A stretch of DNA of 64,000 nucleotides from Sphingomonas sp. CFBP 8760 (GTDB lineage Bacteria; Pseudomonadota; Alphaproteobacteria; Sphingomonadales; Sphingomonadaceae). The notes beneath the pieces were generated by a model. That model was not told the origin of the DNA and did no database searches. It was given only the letters and a program-made list of their open reading frames with translations. Positions 29,067 through 38,231 of this stretch are shown piece after piece (position 1 is the stretch's first letter; each line of letters begins with the position of its first letter). Both the position numbers and the translations under genes were made by a program. Location of the stretch: positions 186,001-250,000 of the forward strand of contig NZ_JACYUG010000001.1 of NCBI RefSeq assembly GCF_014841615.1, read 5' to 3'.

Positions 29067-29920
29067 GCGGCGGCACCCGTGCGCGGATGCGCCCAGGCGA
29101 CGACGGCTTGGGTCTGCGTGCCCAGCTTGTCGATCGTCAGCGACATCGTGTCGCCCGCCTTCAGGAAGATCGATTCGGGCTTCTTGCCCTCGCCCACGCC
29201 CGGCGGGGTCCCGGTGATGAGCAGGTCGCCTGGCTCCAGCGTGACATACTCGCTGACATACGCGATCAGTTCGTCGATCGCGAAGATCATCGTCTTCGTG
29301 TTGCCGGTCTGCATCCGCTCGCCGTTCACGTCGAGCGACATGGCCAGATCCTGCGGATCGCCGATCTCGTCCGGGGTCACCAGCCACGGGCCAACCGGGC
29401 AGAAGGTGTCGTGCCCTTTGCCCTTCGACCACTGGGTGCCGCGCTGCTTCTGGTTGAAGCGTTCCGACACGTCGTTTGCCAGCACATAACCCGCGACGTG
29501 ATCCATCGCCTCGGCCTTGTCGACGTAACGGCAGGTCTTGCCGATGATGACGCCCAGTTCGACTTCCCAGTCGCTGTGCGTCGAATTCTTGGGCAGCATC
29601 ACCTGATCGTTCGGGCCGGTCAGGCTGGGCAGCGGCTTCATGAACATCATCGGTTCGGTCGGGATCGGCAGATTCGATTCGATCGCATGATCGCGGTAGT
29701 TCAGGCCGATCGCCACGATCTTGCCGATGCCCGCCACCGGCACGCCGTAACGCGGGCTGCCCTCGACTACCGGCAGGCCGGCGGCATCGACCCCGGCCAG
29801 CGTCGCCAGCACGCCGACGGTGATGTCATCGACCTGCGCGGACAGGTCGCGGATGCGGCCGTCATCGTCGACCAGACCGGGTTTCTCGGCGCCTTTCGGG
29901 CCATAACGGCAAAGTTTCAT
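29063..29920 (-). CDS. FAH-family 2,4-diketo-3-deoxy-L-rhamnonate hydrolase
   Basis: A 285-residue fumarylacetoacetate-hydrolase-fold protein. GLNYRDHAIESN, the metal-binding DWEVELGVIIGK, LANDVSERFNQ and LITGTPPGVGEGKKP are all present. It matches the LRA6-type hydrolase that splits 2,4-diketo-3-deoxy-L-rhamnonate into pyruvate and L-lactate. That product fits the L-lactate dehydrogenase gene at 32944. AAGGA precedes the start. A single family-A hairpin separates it from rhmD. Confidence 0.85.
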   Translation of the reverse strand: MKLCRYGPKGAEKPGLVDDDGRIRDLSAQVDDITVGVLATLAGVDAAGLPVVEGSPRYGVPVAGIGKIVAIGLNYRDHAIESNLPIPTEPMMFMKPLPSLTGPNDQVMLPKNSTHSDWEVELGVIIGKTCRYVDKAEAMDHVAGYVLANDVSERFNQKQRGTQWSKGKGHDTFCPVGPWLVTPDEIGDPQDLAMSLDVNGERMQTGNTKTMIFAIDELIAYVSEYVTLEPGDLLITGTPPGVGEGKKPESIFLKAGDTMSLTIDKLGTQTQAVVAWAHPRTGAAA

Positions 29921-29948
29921 CGGGTAGTCCTTGGCTGGGGAGGCAATT

Positions 29949-29972
29949 CCCCCCTCCCTTGAAGGGGAGGGG
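29949..29972. repeat. Single family-A hairpin between rhmD and the hydrolase
   Basis: CCCCCTCCCTT and GAAGGGGAGGGG form a compact stem in the 61-base gap. It corresponds to one half of the family-A repeats and could attenuate or stabilise the operon mRNA. Confidence 0.6.
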
Positions 29973-29981
29973 CTTGATGGG

Positions 29982-31166
29982 TCAATGCGTGTATGGCCGG
30001 TGCAGCGCGACCTCGGGGTTCAGCTCGACGCCGAAACCCGGCTTGTCGAGCGCCGACGCCTTTAGTCGTCCGTTCTGCGGCACCGGCTCGCCCAGCAGCT
30101 GCGGGCTGAACATCGGCACCACCTCGGTCGGCCCCGGATGCATCATCAGGAACTCCGCGAAGGGCGAGTTGTGGCGGGTGATGACGAAGTGGTAGCTGTA
30201 GACCGACGATCCGTGCGGCACGACCATCTTGCCCTTGGCATCCGCCAGCGCGCTGATCTTCAGCAACTCGGTCACGCCGCCGCACCAGCCCACATCGGGC
30301 TGGATGATGTCGCAGCAATCCATCTCCATCAACATGCGGAAGCCCCAGCGGGTCGCCTCATGCTCGCCGGTGGTCACCAGCATCCCCTTGGGCACGTTGC
30401 GCTTCAGTTCGGCATAGCCCCAGTAATCGTCGGGGCTGATCGCCTCCTCGATCCACTTCAGGCCATGTTCGTGGCAGGCGATCGCAAGGCGGGTGGCGTA
30501 GTCCACGTCCAGCGCCATCCAGCAATCGTACATCAGCCAGAAATCGTCGCCGACCTTGCTGCGCATGTCGGCCAGCAGCGCGACGTTCTTGTGCAGCCCC
30601 TCCAGTCCCTCGGCCGGGCCATGGTGGAGCGGCAGCTTGCCGCCGATGAAGCCCAGTTCCTTGGCGATGTCGGGCCGTGCGCCGGTGGCGTAGAACTGCA
30701 ATTCGTCACGCACCGCGCCGCCGAGCAGGTGATAAACCGGCTCCTGCCGCAACTTGCCGAGCAGGTCCCACAGCGCCAGGTCGACGCCGGAGATCGCGTT
30801 CACCACGATACCCTTGCGCCCGTAATATTGGGTCGAGAAGTACATCTGGTCCCAGATCTTCTCATATTCCGCCGGGTCGCGCCCTTCGAGGAAACGGGCG
30901 AGATGCTTTTCGACGATGAACGCCGCCGGCTCGCCGCCGGTCGTCACCGCGAAGCCGACCGTGCCGTCCTCCGCCTCGATCTGGACCACCAGCGTGCCCA
31001 ACACGTTGATCCCGAAGCTTTGTCGCGACTGGCGGTATTCGGGATAGCGGCTCATCGGCGTCGCGATGTGATCGTCGATCCAGTGGCCTTCGCCCTGATC
31101 GTGATAATCGGCGCCGCCGCCGCGCACGACGAACGCGCGAACATGCTTGATCTTCGACAAAGTCAT
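29982..31166 (-). CDS. rhmD: L-rhamnonate dehydratase (enolase superfamily)
   Basis: A 394-residue mandelate-racemase-like dehydratase converting L-rhamnonate to 2-keto-3-deoxy-L-rhamnonate. RhmD-specific [15 protein letters not shown] near the N-terminus supplies the active-site His; metal ligands and acid-base residues lie in [30 protein letters not shown] and [14 protein letters not shown] 31166 is preceded by GGAGAAG; an upstream ATG at 31217 lacks support. It heads the minus-strand rhamnose operon and faces the IclR regulator. Confidence 0.93.
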   Translation of the reverse strand: MTLSKIKHVRAFVVRGGGADYHDQGEGHWIDDHIATPMSRYPEYRQSRQSFGINVLGTLVVQIEAEDGTVGFAVTTGGEPAAFIVEKHLARFLEGRDPAEYEKIWDQMYFSTQYYGRKGIVVNAISGVDLALWDLLGKLRQEPVYHLLGGAVRDELQFYATGARPDIAKELGFIGGKLPLHHGPAEGLEGLHKNVALLADMRSKVGDDFWLMYDCWMALDVDYATRLAIACHEHGLKWIEEAISPDDYWGYAELKRNVPKGMLVTTGEHEATRWGFRMLMEMDCCDIIQPDVGWCGGVTELLKISALADAKGKMVVPHGSSVYSYHFVITRHNSPFAEFLMMHPGPTEVVPMFSPQLLGEPVPQNGRLKASALDKPGFGVELNPEVALHRPYTH

Positions 31167-31294
31167 GCGTCTTCTCCGGCCATGAGGGGCAGGCCGCGCG
31201 CATCGATCGACACGCACCGCAAGACGGTGCCGCCGCGTGATGGCTGACGATGGCTGCGCATGGCCCCTCCCCTAACCGCTTGCAGCGGCCTTAC

Positions 31295-31324
31295 TTCCAC
31301 ATTATGGAATTGCGTATTACGAAA
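31295..31324 (+). promoter_or_regulatory. Two abutting 15-base palindromes, likely IclR operator
   Basis: TTCCACATTATGGAA (31295-31309) and TTGCGTATTACGAAA (31310-31324) each match an inverted repeat at six of seven base pairs around one central base. They abut exactly and the second ends on the A of the regulator's ATG. They lie in the 157-base divergent region between rhmD and the IclR gene, as expected for an autoregulating repressor or activator of both units. There is no ribosome binding site between them and the ATG. Confidence 0.6.
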
Positions 31325-32142
31325 TGAAAAACTCTCCGTCAAACCCCGAATCCGTCGAAACGGCCGCGAAAAGCCCCCCCGGCAGCCAGACGCTGCTGCG
31401 CGGGCTGGATGTGCTGGATGCCGTGGTCGATGGCCCGATCGCGCTCGCCGATCTGGCCGCCAAGCTGGGGCTGACCCGGTCGACCACGCATCGCCTCGCC
31501 AATGCGCTGATCGATCGCCGCTACCTGACGTTCGTGCCCCGGCTGGGCTATCAGTTCGGGCCGAAGCTGCTGGAACTGGGCTTCCTCGCGCAGCGGCAGG
31601 CGGACGTGGTGCAAATCGCCCGCCCGCATATCGAGGATCTCGCGCTGGCGACGGAGGATACCGTGCATCTCGGCATCCTCGACGGCGAACGCGCGCTGTA
31701 TCTCGACAAGATACCCGGCCGCCGCCGCGTCGAGATTTCCAGCCGCGTCGGCGATCGTCAGCCGCTGACCGCGACCGGTCTGGGCAAGGCCCTGCTGCTC
31801 GACGATGCGCCCGGCCGCTGGCAGTCGCTGTTCGACGGCGACCGGATCGCGGGTGCGCCGGAGGCGGATTACGGCGTCTGGACCGAGCGGATGAACGGCT
31901 ATGTCGCGGCGGGCCGCGCCTATGATCTCGAAGAGAATCAGGACCAGATCCGCTGCGTCGCCGCGCCGATCCGCGACGCATCCGGCCGGATCGTCGCCGC
32001 GATCAGCGTGTCGAGCGCGGCGCAGTACATGGCCGACGACCGGATGGAATCACTGACCGCCGAGGTTTGCGCCACCGCCACCGCGATCAGCCGCGATCTT
32101 GGCTGGACCGACGAGACACCCCGACCCAAGGTCAGGAAATAG
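31324..32142 (+). CDS. IclR-family transcriptional regulator
   Basis: A 272-residue regulator. The N-terminal winged helix (about residues 20-80) includes LLRGLDVLDAV, DLAAKLGLTRSTTHRLANAL and YRLGYQFGPKLLELGF-like residues; the C-terminal ligand-binding domain covers about 95-265. It is divergent from rhmD and starts the plus-strand group with rhamnose dehydrogenase and lactate dehydrogenase. The effector is probably rhamnose or a keto-deoxy acid from it, by analogy with KdgR and RhmR-type regulators. Confidence 0.88.
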   Translation: MKNSPSNPESVETAAKSPPGSQTLLRGLDVLDAVVDGPIALADLAAKLGLTRSTTHRLANALIDRRYLTFVPRLGYQFGPKLLELGFLAQRQADVVQIARPHIEDLALATEDTVHLGILDGERALYLDKIPGRRRVEISSRVGDRQPLTATGLGKALLLDDAPGRWQSLFDGDRIAGAPEADYGVWTERMNGYVAAGRAYDLEENQDQIRCVAAPIRDASGRIVAAISVSSAAQYMADDRMESLTAEVCATATAISRDLGWTDETPRPKVRK

Positions 32143-32168
32143 GCCGCTTTTTTGTTAGGAGAGTTTGC

Positions 32169-32933
32169 GTGAAGCTTCTGGAAGGCAAGACGGTGCTGGT
32201 CACCGGCGCATCCGCCGGCATCGGCCGCGCCGCCGCGATCGGCGCGGCGCGCCACGGTGCCGACGTGGTCATCAACTTCTCGCGCGACGAGGCGGGCGCC
32301 GCCTCGGCGGTCGCGGAGATCGAGGCTCTGGGCCAGCGCGGCCTGTCGGTGAAGGGCGACGTGTCCGACCCGGCCACCGCCAAGGACTTCATCGCGCAAG
32401 CGGTCGACGCGTTCGGTACGGTCGACGTATTCGTCAACAATGCCGGCATCTGCCCGTTCCACGCGTTCCTCGACATGCCGGTCGAGACGTTCGAGCGGAC
32501 GATGCGCGTCAACCTGCACGGCGCCTATTTCATGGTGCAGGCCGCCGCGAACCAGATGGTGAAACAGGGTCACGGCGGCGCGATCGTCGCGGTATCGTCG
32601 ATCTCGGCGCTGGTCGGCGGCGAGTATCAGACGCATTACACGCCGACCAAGGCGGGGCTGCATTCGCTGATGCAGTCGACCGCGATCGCGCTGGGTAAAT
32701 ACGGCATCCGCTGCAACTCGGTGCTGCCGGGCACGATCCTGACCGACATCAACAAGGACGATCTCGCCGACATGGACAAGCGCGAGCGGATGGCGGCGCG
32801 CATCCCGCTCGGCCGGCTCGGCCAGCCCGACGATCTGGAAGGGCCGATCGTGTTCCTCGCCTCCGATCTCGCCAAATACGTCACCGGCGCCTCGCTGCTG
32901 GTCGATGGCGGCGCGTTCGTGAACCTCCAGTAA
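32169..32933 (+). CDS. L-rhamnose 1-dehydrogenase (SDR)
   Basis: A 254-residue short-chain dehydrogenase. The NAD(P) motif is [32 protein letters not shown] holds the catalytic Ser, Tyr and Lys; and ITAR-like DGGAFVNLQ closes the protein, as in characterised rhamnose dehydrogenases. It oxidises L-rhamnose to L-rhamnono-lactone, the first step of the pathway. Translation begins at GTG 32169, with AGGAGAG just upstream, 26 bases after the regulator's stop codon. Confidence 0.82.
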   Translation: MKLLEGKTVLVTGASAGIGRAAAIGAARHGADVVINFSRDEAGAASAVAEIEALGQRGLSVKGDVSDPATAKDFIAQAVDAFGTVDVFVNNAGICPFHAFLDMPVETFERTMRVNLHGAYFMVQAAANQMVKQGHGGAIVAVSSISALVGGEYQTHYTPTKAGLHSLMQSTAIALGKYGIRCNSVLPGTILTDINKDDLADMDKRERMAARIPLGRLGQPDDLEGPIVFLASDLAKYVTGASLLVDGGAFVNLQ

Positions 32934-32943
32934 GGCACCGACC

Positions 32944-34098
32944 ATGGCGAAGGCGGCATCCGCGCTCGATTACCGGGAACTCGCGCGGCGGCGGCTGCCG
33001 CACTTCCTGTTCGAATATATCGACGGCGGTTCCTATGCGGAGGTGACGCTGCGCCGCAACGTCGCCGACCTGGAGGCGATCGCGCTGCGTCAGCGGGTGC
33101 TGACCGACGTGTCGACGCTGGACCTGACGACGACGCTGTTCGGGCGCGAACAGCGGCTGCCCGTCGCGCTCGCCCCGATCGGCCTCGCCGGCATGAATGC
33201 GCGGCGGGGCGAGGTGCAGGCGGCGCGCGCGGCGGAGAAAGCGGGCATCCCCTTCTGCCTGTCCACCGTCTCCGCCTGCCCGATCGACGAGGTGGCGCAG
33301 GCCAGCGCGCAGCCGATCTGGTTCCAGCTCTACATGATCCGCGACCGGGGGTTCATGAAGGACCTGCTGGCGCAGGCGCGGGCGGCGGGGTGCTCGACAC
33401 TGGTCTTCACCGTCGACATGCCGGTGCCGGGTTCGCGTTACCGCGACTATCGGTCGGGGCTGGCCGGCGCATCCGGTTTCGCGGGCTCGTTCCGGCGGAC
33501 GGTGCAGGCGATGCTGCGGCCCGCCTGGGCGTATGACGTCGGCGTGCGCGGTCGCCCGCACCAGTTGGGCAACGTCGCGCCGGTGCTGGGCAAGAACACC
33601 GGGCTGGAAGATTTCTTCGCGTGGATGCGCAACAATTTCGATCCGACCGTGTCGTGGAAGGACCTCGAATTCATCCGCGAGAGCTGGGACGGCCCGCTGG
33701 TCATCAAGGGCATCCTCGACCGCGAGGATGCGATCGCCGCCGCCGATCTGGGCGCGGACGGCATCGTCGTGTCCAACCATGGCGGCCGCCAGCTCGATGG
33801 CGTTCCCTCCACCGCGCAGGCGCTGCCCGCCATCGCCGATGCGGTGCGTGACCGGTTGACCGTGCTGGCCGATTCCGGCGTCCGTTCGGGACTGGACGTG
33901 GTGCGGATGCTGGCCCTGGGCGCGCACGGCGTGCTGCTCGGCCGTGCCTGGGTCTATGCGCTGGCGGCGGCGGGCGAGACCGGCGTCACCCACATGCTGC
34001 AACTGGTGGAAGCGGAGATGCGCGTCGCGATGGCACTAACCAGCTGCACCCGCATCGACCGCATCACCCGCGATGCGCTGGTGAACCTGCGCGCCTGA
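32944..34098 (+). CDS. lldD: FMN-dependent L-lactate dehydrogenase
   Basis: A 384-residue alpha-hydroxy-acid dehydrogenase. [17 protein letters not shown] at the N-terminus, the FMN-binding [22 protein letters not shown] and the catalytic [10 protein letters not shown] are clear, and the C-terminal [25 protein letters not shown] completes the flavin site. It would oxidise L-lactate to pyruvate at the membrane. The placement, 10 bases after rhamnose dehydrogenase, makes sense because the rhamnose route releases L-lactate. Mandelate or glycolate oxidase activity is an alternative. Confidence 0.88.
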   Translation: MAKAASALDYRELARRRLPHFLFEYIDGGSYAEVTLRRNVADLEAIALRQRVLTDVSTLDLTTTLFGREQRLPVALAPIGLAGMNARRGEVQAARAAEKAGIPFCLSTVSACPIDEVAQASAQPIWFQLYMIRDRGFMKDLLAQARAAGCSTLVFTVDMPVPGSRYRDYRSGLAGASGFAGSFRRTVQAMLRPAWAYDVGVRGRPHQLGNVAPVLGKNTGLEDFFAWMRNNFDPTVSWKDLEFIRESWDGPLVIKGILDREDAIAAADLGADGIVVSNHGGRQLDGVPSTAQALPAIADAVRDRLTVLADSGVRSGLDVVRMLALGAHGVLLGRAWVYALAAAGETGVTHMLQLVEAEMRVAMALTSCTRIDRITRDALVNLRA

Positions 34099-34112
34099 TC
34101 GAACAACAAGAC

Positions 34113-34279
34113 GGGTTCGCGCGGAGGCGCGCAGACGAAAGTCGAGGGCGCTGCACGCGGCTGGCATCCGACGCCGCAGGCGTCCGAACGACACGAGTCC
34201 GCCGGATCACGACAGAGCAGATCAAGCGCTCCCATCGCCGCCCTTTCTCCTCCGCGTCTCCGCGCCTCTGCGCGAATCC
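34113..34279. repeat. MITE-like element with 25-base terminal inverted repeats
   Basis: The end at 34113-34137 (GGGTTCGCGCGGAGGCGCGC..) and the complement of 34255-34279 (GGATTCGCGCAGAGGCGCGG..) match at 22 of 25 bases. The 167-base element fills most of the lldD to oligogalacturonate lyase gap and encodes nothing. Its tips resemble the widespread CTCCGCGTCTCCGCGCCTC repeat seen in many bacterial genomes. The remainder of the gap (34280-34383) holds the lyase promoter region. Confidence 0.65.
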
Positions 34280-34308
34280 ACCTTTTTCAGACCACATAAT
34301 TCGCTTGC

Positions 34309-34339
34309 ATCATGTGAGATAGAGTCCGATCATCTGGGA
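34309..34339 (+). promoter_or_regulatory. Bipartite motif upstream of the oligogalacturonate lyase gene
   Basis: ATCATGTGAGA (34309-34319), 12 bases, then ATCTGGGA (34332-34339). The same two parts with the same 12-base spacing occur, inverted, at 43021-43051 upstream of rhaM. A partner half CACATAAT lies at 34293-34300, so CACATAAT-N8-ATCATGTG also forms a dyad. A shared regulator of the pectin genes is the likely reader. Confidence 0.45.
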
Positions 34340-34383
34340 TGAAGGCGGCCGAAGATCGCCCTGCGTTTCCCAAGGAGTGGTGC

Positions 34384-35742
34384 ATGAAGTTCGCGTCCCT
34401 GTTGCTCGCCTTGGCGTTACCGGCCGCCGCCCTCGCGCAGGCGCCCGCGCCGGCCGCGTCGGCCACGTCGAAACCCGCGTCGTGGATCGACGCGAAGACC
34501 GGCCACCGTATCATCCGCCTGTCGGATGCCCCCGGTAATTACGCGCTCTATTTCAACTATAACGCCTTCACCCCGCAGGGCGACAAGATGGTGTTCTCCA
34601 CCGCCGAGGGCATTTCGGTCGTCGATCTGAAGACATGGGGCGTGACGCCGCTGGTCCGGCAGAAGATCGTCCGCCTGCTGTTCACCGGGCAGAAGACGCG
34701 CACCGCCTATTACACCGTCGCCGCCACCGGCAAGGCACCCACCGCCGGCGCGGGATCGGACGGGCAGCGCGAGCCGCTGGAGCTCTGGGCCGCCGACATC
34801 GAAACCGGCAAGGCGCGCAAGGTGATCGATCTGCCCGCCGGGCAGGTCGACACGATGAACGCGGACGAGACGCTGGTCGCGGGCCAGGTCGCGGCGCGCG
34901 CGATGCCGCTGCAACCGGGGCGCGAGGGGCGCAGCGGCAAGACCGATCAGGCCGAATACGCCGCCAATGGCCCCGACGGCAAACCCCTGCCCTTCGCGGA
35001 GGCCAAGGAGGTGCGCCTGAACGACCGGCTCGAAGCACGCATCCCGATGGAGATATTCACCGTCAATTTGAAGACGGGCGAGCGCAAGGTCGTCCACAAG
35101 GCGACCGACTGGCTCAATCACCTGCAATTCTCGCCGACCGATCCCGGCCTGCTGATGTTCTGCCACGAAGGACCGTGGCACAAGGTCGACCGCATCTGGA
35201 CGATCCGTACCGACGGCACGCAACTGACCAAGGTCCACCAGCGCACCATGAACATGGAGATCGCCGGCCATGAATGGTGGAGCCCGGACGGCAAGACGAT
35301 CTGGTACGATCTGCAGACCCCGCGCGGTCAGGTGTTCTGGGTCGCCGGCTACGATGTCGATACGAAGAAGCGCCGCTGGTATCATGTCGAGCGCGACCAG
35401 TGGTCGGTCCACTACAACACCTCGTCGGACGGGAAGACCTTCGCGGGCGACGGCGGCGACAGCGAGATGGTGGCGCACGCCAAAGACGGTAAATGGCTGT
35501 ACCTGCTGACCCCGAAGGCGATCCCCGACGTCGCCGGCATCCACGCCGCCGATGCCGACCAGCTGATCGCGCCGGGCACGTTCGAACCCGAACGGCTGGT
35601 CGACCTGTCGAAGCACAATTACCAGCTGGAGCCGAACATCCACTTCACGCCCGACAACAAGTGGCTGGTGTTCCGGTCGAACATGGAGGGCCGCACCGGC
35701 ATCTACGCGGTCGAGATCGCCAAGGCGGGAGCGGCACGGTGA
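34384..35742 (+). CDS. Oligogalacturonate lyase (PL22), exported
   Basis: A 452-residue beta-propeller lyase. Residues 1-19 are a Sec signal peptide ending ALAQA. The family signatures are GHEWWSPDGKTIWYDLQTP, DQWSVHYNTSSDGKTFAGDG and the C-terminal NIHFTPDNKWLVFRSNM. It cleaves short oligogalacturonides to 4-deoxy-L-threo-5-hexosulose uronate, feeding kduI. Most PL22 enzymes are cytoplasmic, so the signal peptide implies a periplasmic variant here. GGAG precedes the ATG. It opens the plus-strand enzyme operon. Confidence 0.9.
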   Translation: MKFASLLLALALPAAALAQAPAPAASATSKPASWIDAKTGHRIIRLSDAPGNYALYFNYNAFTPQGDKMVFSTAEGISVVDLKTWGVTPLVRQKIVRLLFTGQKTRTAYYTVAATGKAPTAGAGSDGQREPLELWAADIETGKARKVIDLPAGQVDTMNADETLVAGQVAARAMPLQPGREGRSGKTDQAEYAANGPDGKPLPFAEAKEVRLNDRLEARIPMEIFTVNLKTGERKVVHKATDWLNHLQFSPTDPGLLMFCHEGPWHKVDRIWTIRTDGTQLTKVHQRTMNMEIAGHEWWSPDGKTIWYDLQTPRGQVFWVAGYDVDTKKRRWYHVERDQWSVHYNTSSDGKTFAGDGGDSEMVAHAKDGKWLYLLTPKAIPDVAGIHAADADQLIAPGTFEPERLVDLSKHNYQLEPNIHFTPDNKWLVFRSNMEGRTGIYAVEIAKAGAAR

Positions 35743-35762
35743 GCGGCGCCCCACATACTACT

Positions 35763-35853
35763 CCACCCCGGCGGATGCCGGGGTCCAGTTGGGATAGCTG
35801 GAGTGGCTTCCACGGAACGTCCCCCAACTGGACCCCGGCCTCCGCCGGGGTGG
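35763..35853. repeat. Dispersed palindromic repeat, family B copy, at the GH2 start
   Basis: Arms CCACCCCGGCGGATGCCGGG.. (35763-35793) and CCCAACTGGACCCCGGCCTC.. (35823-35853) are near-perfect complements over 31 bases. It lies between the lyase stop and the signal peptide of the GH2 gene and stays in frame with it. The GTG at 35850 that could start the GH2 protein lies inside the right arm. A second copy is at 41185-41270. Confidence 0.8.
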
Positions 35854-38231
35854 AAAAAAAGTGGGGTGGATCACGACTGGCCACCATCCTCTTTGCCCCG
35901 CTGCTGCTGCTCGCCACGCCCGCGCTGGCGGGTGACAGGGTGCCGTTCGACGCCGACTGGCGCTTCAACCGCGGTGACGTGGCCGGGGCCGAAGCGCCGC
36001 AGTTCGGCGACACCGGCTGGACCGCGGTCGACCTGCCGCACGACTGGGCGATCGCCGGCCCGTTCGACGAACATGCCGCCGCGACCGGATCGGGGGCGTT
36101 CCTGCCGACCGGCGTCGCCTGGTATCGCAAGCACTTCACCGTCACCGCCGCGATGCGCGGCAAGCGCGTGTTCGTCGAGTTCGACGGGGTGATGGAACGG
36201 TCCGGCGTGTGGGTGAACGGCGTGCATGTCGGCCACCGGCCCAACGGCTATGCCAGCTTCCGCTACGAGATTACCCCGCACCTGAAGGCGGACGGCGACA
36301 ATGTGATCGCGGTGCGCGCCGACACCTCGTCGCAGCCCGCGTCGCGCTGGTATGCCGGCGGCGGCATCTATCGCCATGTCCGCCTGATCGTCAGCGGCGA
36401 CGTGCATGTCGATACCGACGGCACCTATGTCACCACCCCGACCCTGACCGCCGACGCCGCGACGGTCGCAGTGCGCAGCAGCGTGGTGAATCAGGGTACG
36501 ACCGATCGCACCGCGCATCTGGAGGTCGACCTGCTCGGCCCCGACGGCCGCCGCGTCGCCACCAGCAAGGGCACCCCCGTCGCACTGCCCGCCGGCCGTA
36601 CCATCGACCTGTCGGCGCAAGCCGCCGTCACGAAGCCGCGTCGCTGGGACATCGCCGACCCCGCGCTGCACAACGCCGTGGTCCGCGTCGTCGCCGACGA
36701 CGGCGCGGTGCTGGACGAGGACCGGGTCTCCTTCGGCATCCGCGACATGAAGTTCGAGGCCCCGACCGGCTTCTGGCTCAACGGCCGCAACATCAAGCTG
36801 AAGGGCACCGCGATCCACGCCGATGGCGGCGCGTTCGGCATGGCGGTGCCGCTGTCTTTCTACGAGCGCCGGCTGAAGGGCCTGAAGGCGCTGGGCGTGA
36901 ATGCGATCCGCACCGCGCACCATCCGTTCGGGCCGGAATTCCTCGACCTGTGCGACCGGCTGGGGCTGGTGGTGATGGACGAGGCGTTCGACATGTGGAC
37001 GGTGGCGAAGAACCCGCAGGATTATCACCTGTTCTTCACCGACTGGTCGAGCATCGATGCGCGCGCGATGGCGCGGCGCGACCGCAACCACCCCTCGATC
37101 GCCTTGTGGTCGATCGGCAACGAAATCCACGACACGCCCTATCCGCTGGTCGCGCAGTCGATCATCACCCGCCTGCGCGACGTGTTCCATGCCGAGGACC
37201 CGTCCCGCCCGGTCACCATGGCGCTGTTCCGCCCCAACGTGACGCATGATTACGAGAACGGCACCGCCGACCTGCTCGACGTGGTCGGCCAGAACTACCG
37301 CGAGAACGAACTGGCCAAGGCCCATGCCGACAAGCCGAGCCGCAAGATCGTCGGGACCGAGAACAGCAAGAACCGCGGGAGCTGGACGATCGTGCGCGAC
37401 GATCCCGCCTATGCCGGCATGTTCCTGTGGACCGGCGTCGATTATCTGGGCGAGGCGGATCGCGCCGGCTGGCCCGCGATCAGCAACCCCTCCGGTCTGG
37501 TCGACCGCACCGATGCGGTGAAACCGATCGGCTGGGAACGCGCCAGCTGGTGGTCGGAAACGCCCGTCGTCAAGATCGCGCGGCGCGTGACCGAGGTGAT
37601 CGACATTAGCGAGATGCCGACGATGGTCGGCGTCGCGCTGCCCCAGCCCAAGGGGCCGGGCGCGCTGGCCGACTGGTCGCCCGCGGATCGCAGCGCCCAT
37701 CCCGAAACGGTCGAGGTCTACAGCAACGCGCCCGAGGTGGAGTTGTTGGTGAATGGCCGCTCGCAAGGGCGCAAGCCCCGCCCCAGGGACGACAGCGCGC
37801 GCAGCTGGCCGGTGACCTATGCGCCCGGCGAGGTTCGCGCGATCGGCTGGGATGGCCGGCGCAAGCTGGGCGAGAACCGGTTGCGGACCGCCGGCCCGGC
37901 GGCGGCGATCCGGCTGGTGCCGGAGGCGAAGGCGATCGGCACCGGCTTCGACGCGGTCGGCTATGTCCGGGTCGAGGTGGTCGATGCGAAGGGCGTGATC
38001 GTGCCCGACGCGGCGGTGCCGGTGACGGTCGCGGTCAGCGGCGGTACATTGGCGGCGTTCGACAATGGCAGCGTGACCGATCACACCCCCTTCGCCAGCC
38101 CGACCCGCACCACCAATGCCGGCCGCGCGCTGGCAATGGTGCGAGGCGGCAGCGGCGGCGGTGCCGTCCGCATCACCGCCACCGCTCCCGGTCTGCGCAC
38201 CGCCGCCACCAGCCTGACGAGCAAGCCATGA
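35850..38231 (+). CDS. Glycoside hydrolase family 2 (beta-galactosidase/glucuronidase-like), secreted
   Basis: A GH2 enzyme of about 793 residues. A signal peptide (RLATILFAPLLLLATPALA) is followed by the sugar-binding domain (GAFLPTGVAWYRKHF), an Ig-like domain and the TIM barrel. The acid-base Glu is in WSIGNEIHD and the likely nucleophile in GTENSKNRG; C-terminal DUF4982- and Big-like domains follow. It would remove galactose or glucuronate from RG-I side chains. The start is uncertain: GTG 35739 overlaps the lyase stop (GTGA) and is in frame, but it would add a 37-residue leader encoded by a repeat. Confidence 0.87.
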   Translation: MEKKWGGSRLATILFAPLLLLATPALAGDRVPFDADWRFNRGDVAGAEAPQFGDTGWTAVDLPHDWAIAGPFDEHAAATGSGAFLPTGVAWYRKHFTVTAAMRGKRVFVEFDGVMERSGVWVNGVHVGHRPNGYASFRYEITPHLKADGDNVIAVRADTSSQPASRWYAGGGIYRHVRLIVSGDVHVDTDGTYVTTPTLTADAATVAVRSSVVNQGTTDRTAHLEVDLLGPDGRRVATSKGTPVALPAGRTIDLSAQAAVTKPRRWDIADPALHNAVVRVVADDGAVLDEDRVSFGIRDMKFEAPTGFWLNGRNIKLKGTAIHADGGAFGMAVPLSFYERRLKGLKALGVNAIRTAHHPFGPEFLDLCDRLGLVVMDEAFDMWTVAKNPQDYHLFFTDWSSIDARAMARRDRNHPSIALWSIGNEIHDTPYPLVAQSIITRLRDVFHAEDPSRPVTMALFRPNVTHDYENGTADLLDVVGQNYRENELAKAHADKPSRKIVGTENSKNRGSWTIVRDDPAYAGMFLWTGVDYLGEADRAGWPAISNPSGLVDRTDAVKPIGWERASWWSETPVVKIARRVTEVIDISEMPTMVGVALPQPKGPGALADWSPADRSAHPETVEVYSNAPEVELLVNGRSQGRKPRPRDDSARSWPVTYAPGEVRAIGWDGRRKLGENRLRTAGPAAAIRLVPEAKAIGTGFDAVGYVRVEVVDAKGVIVPDAAVPVTVAVSGGTLAAFDNGSVTDHTPFASPTRTTNAGRALAMVRGGSGGGAVRITATAPGLRTAATSLTSKP

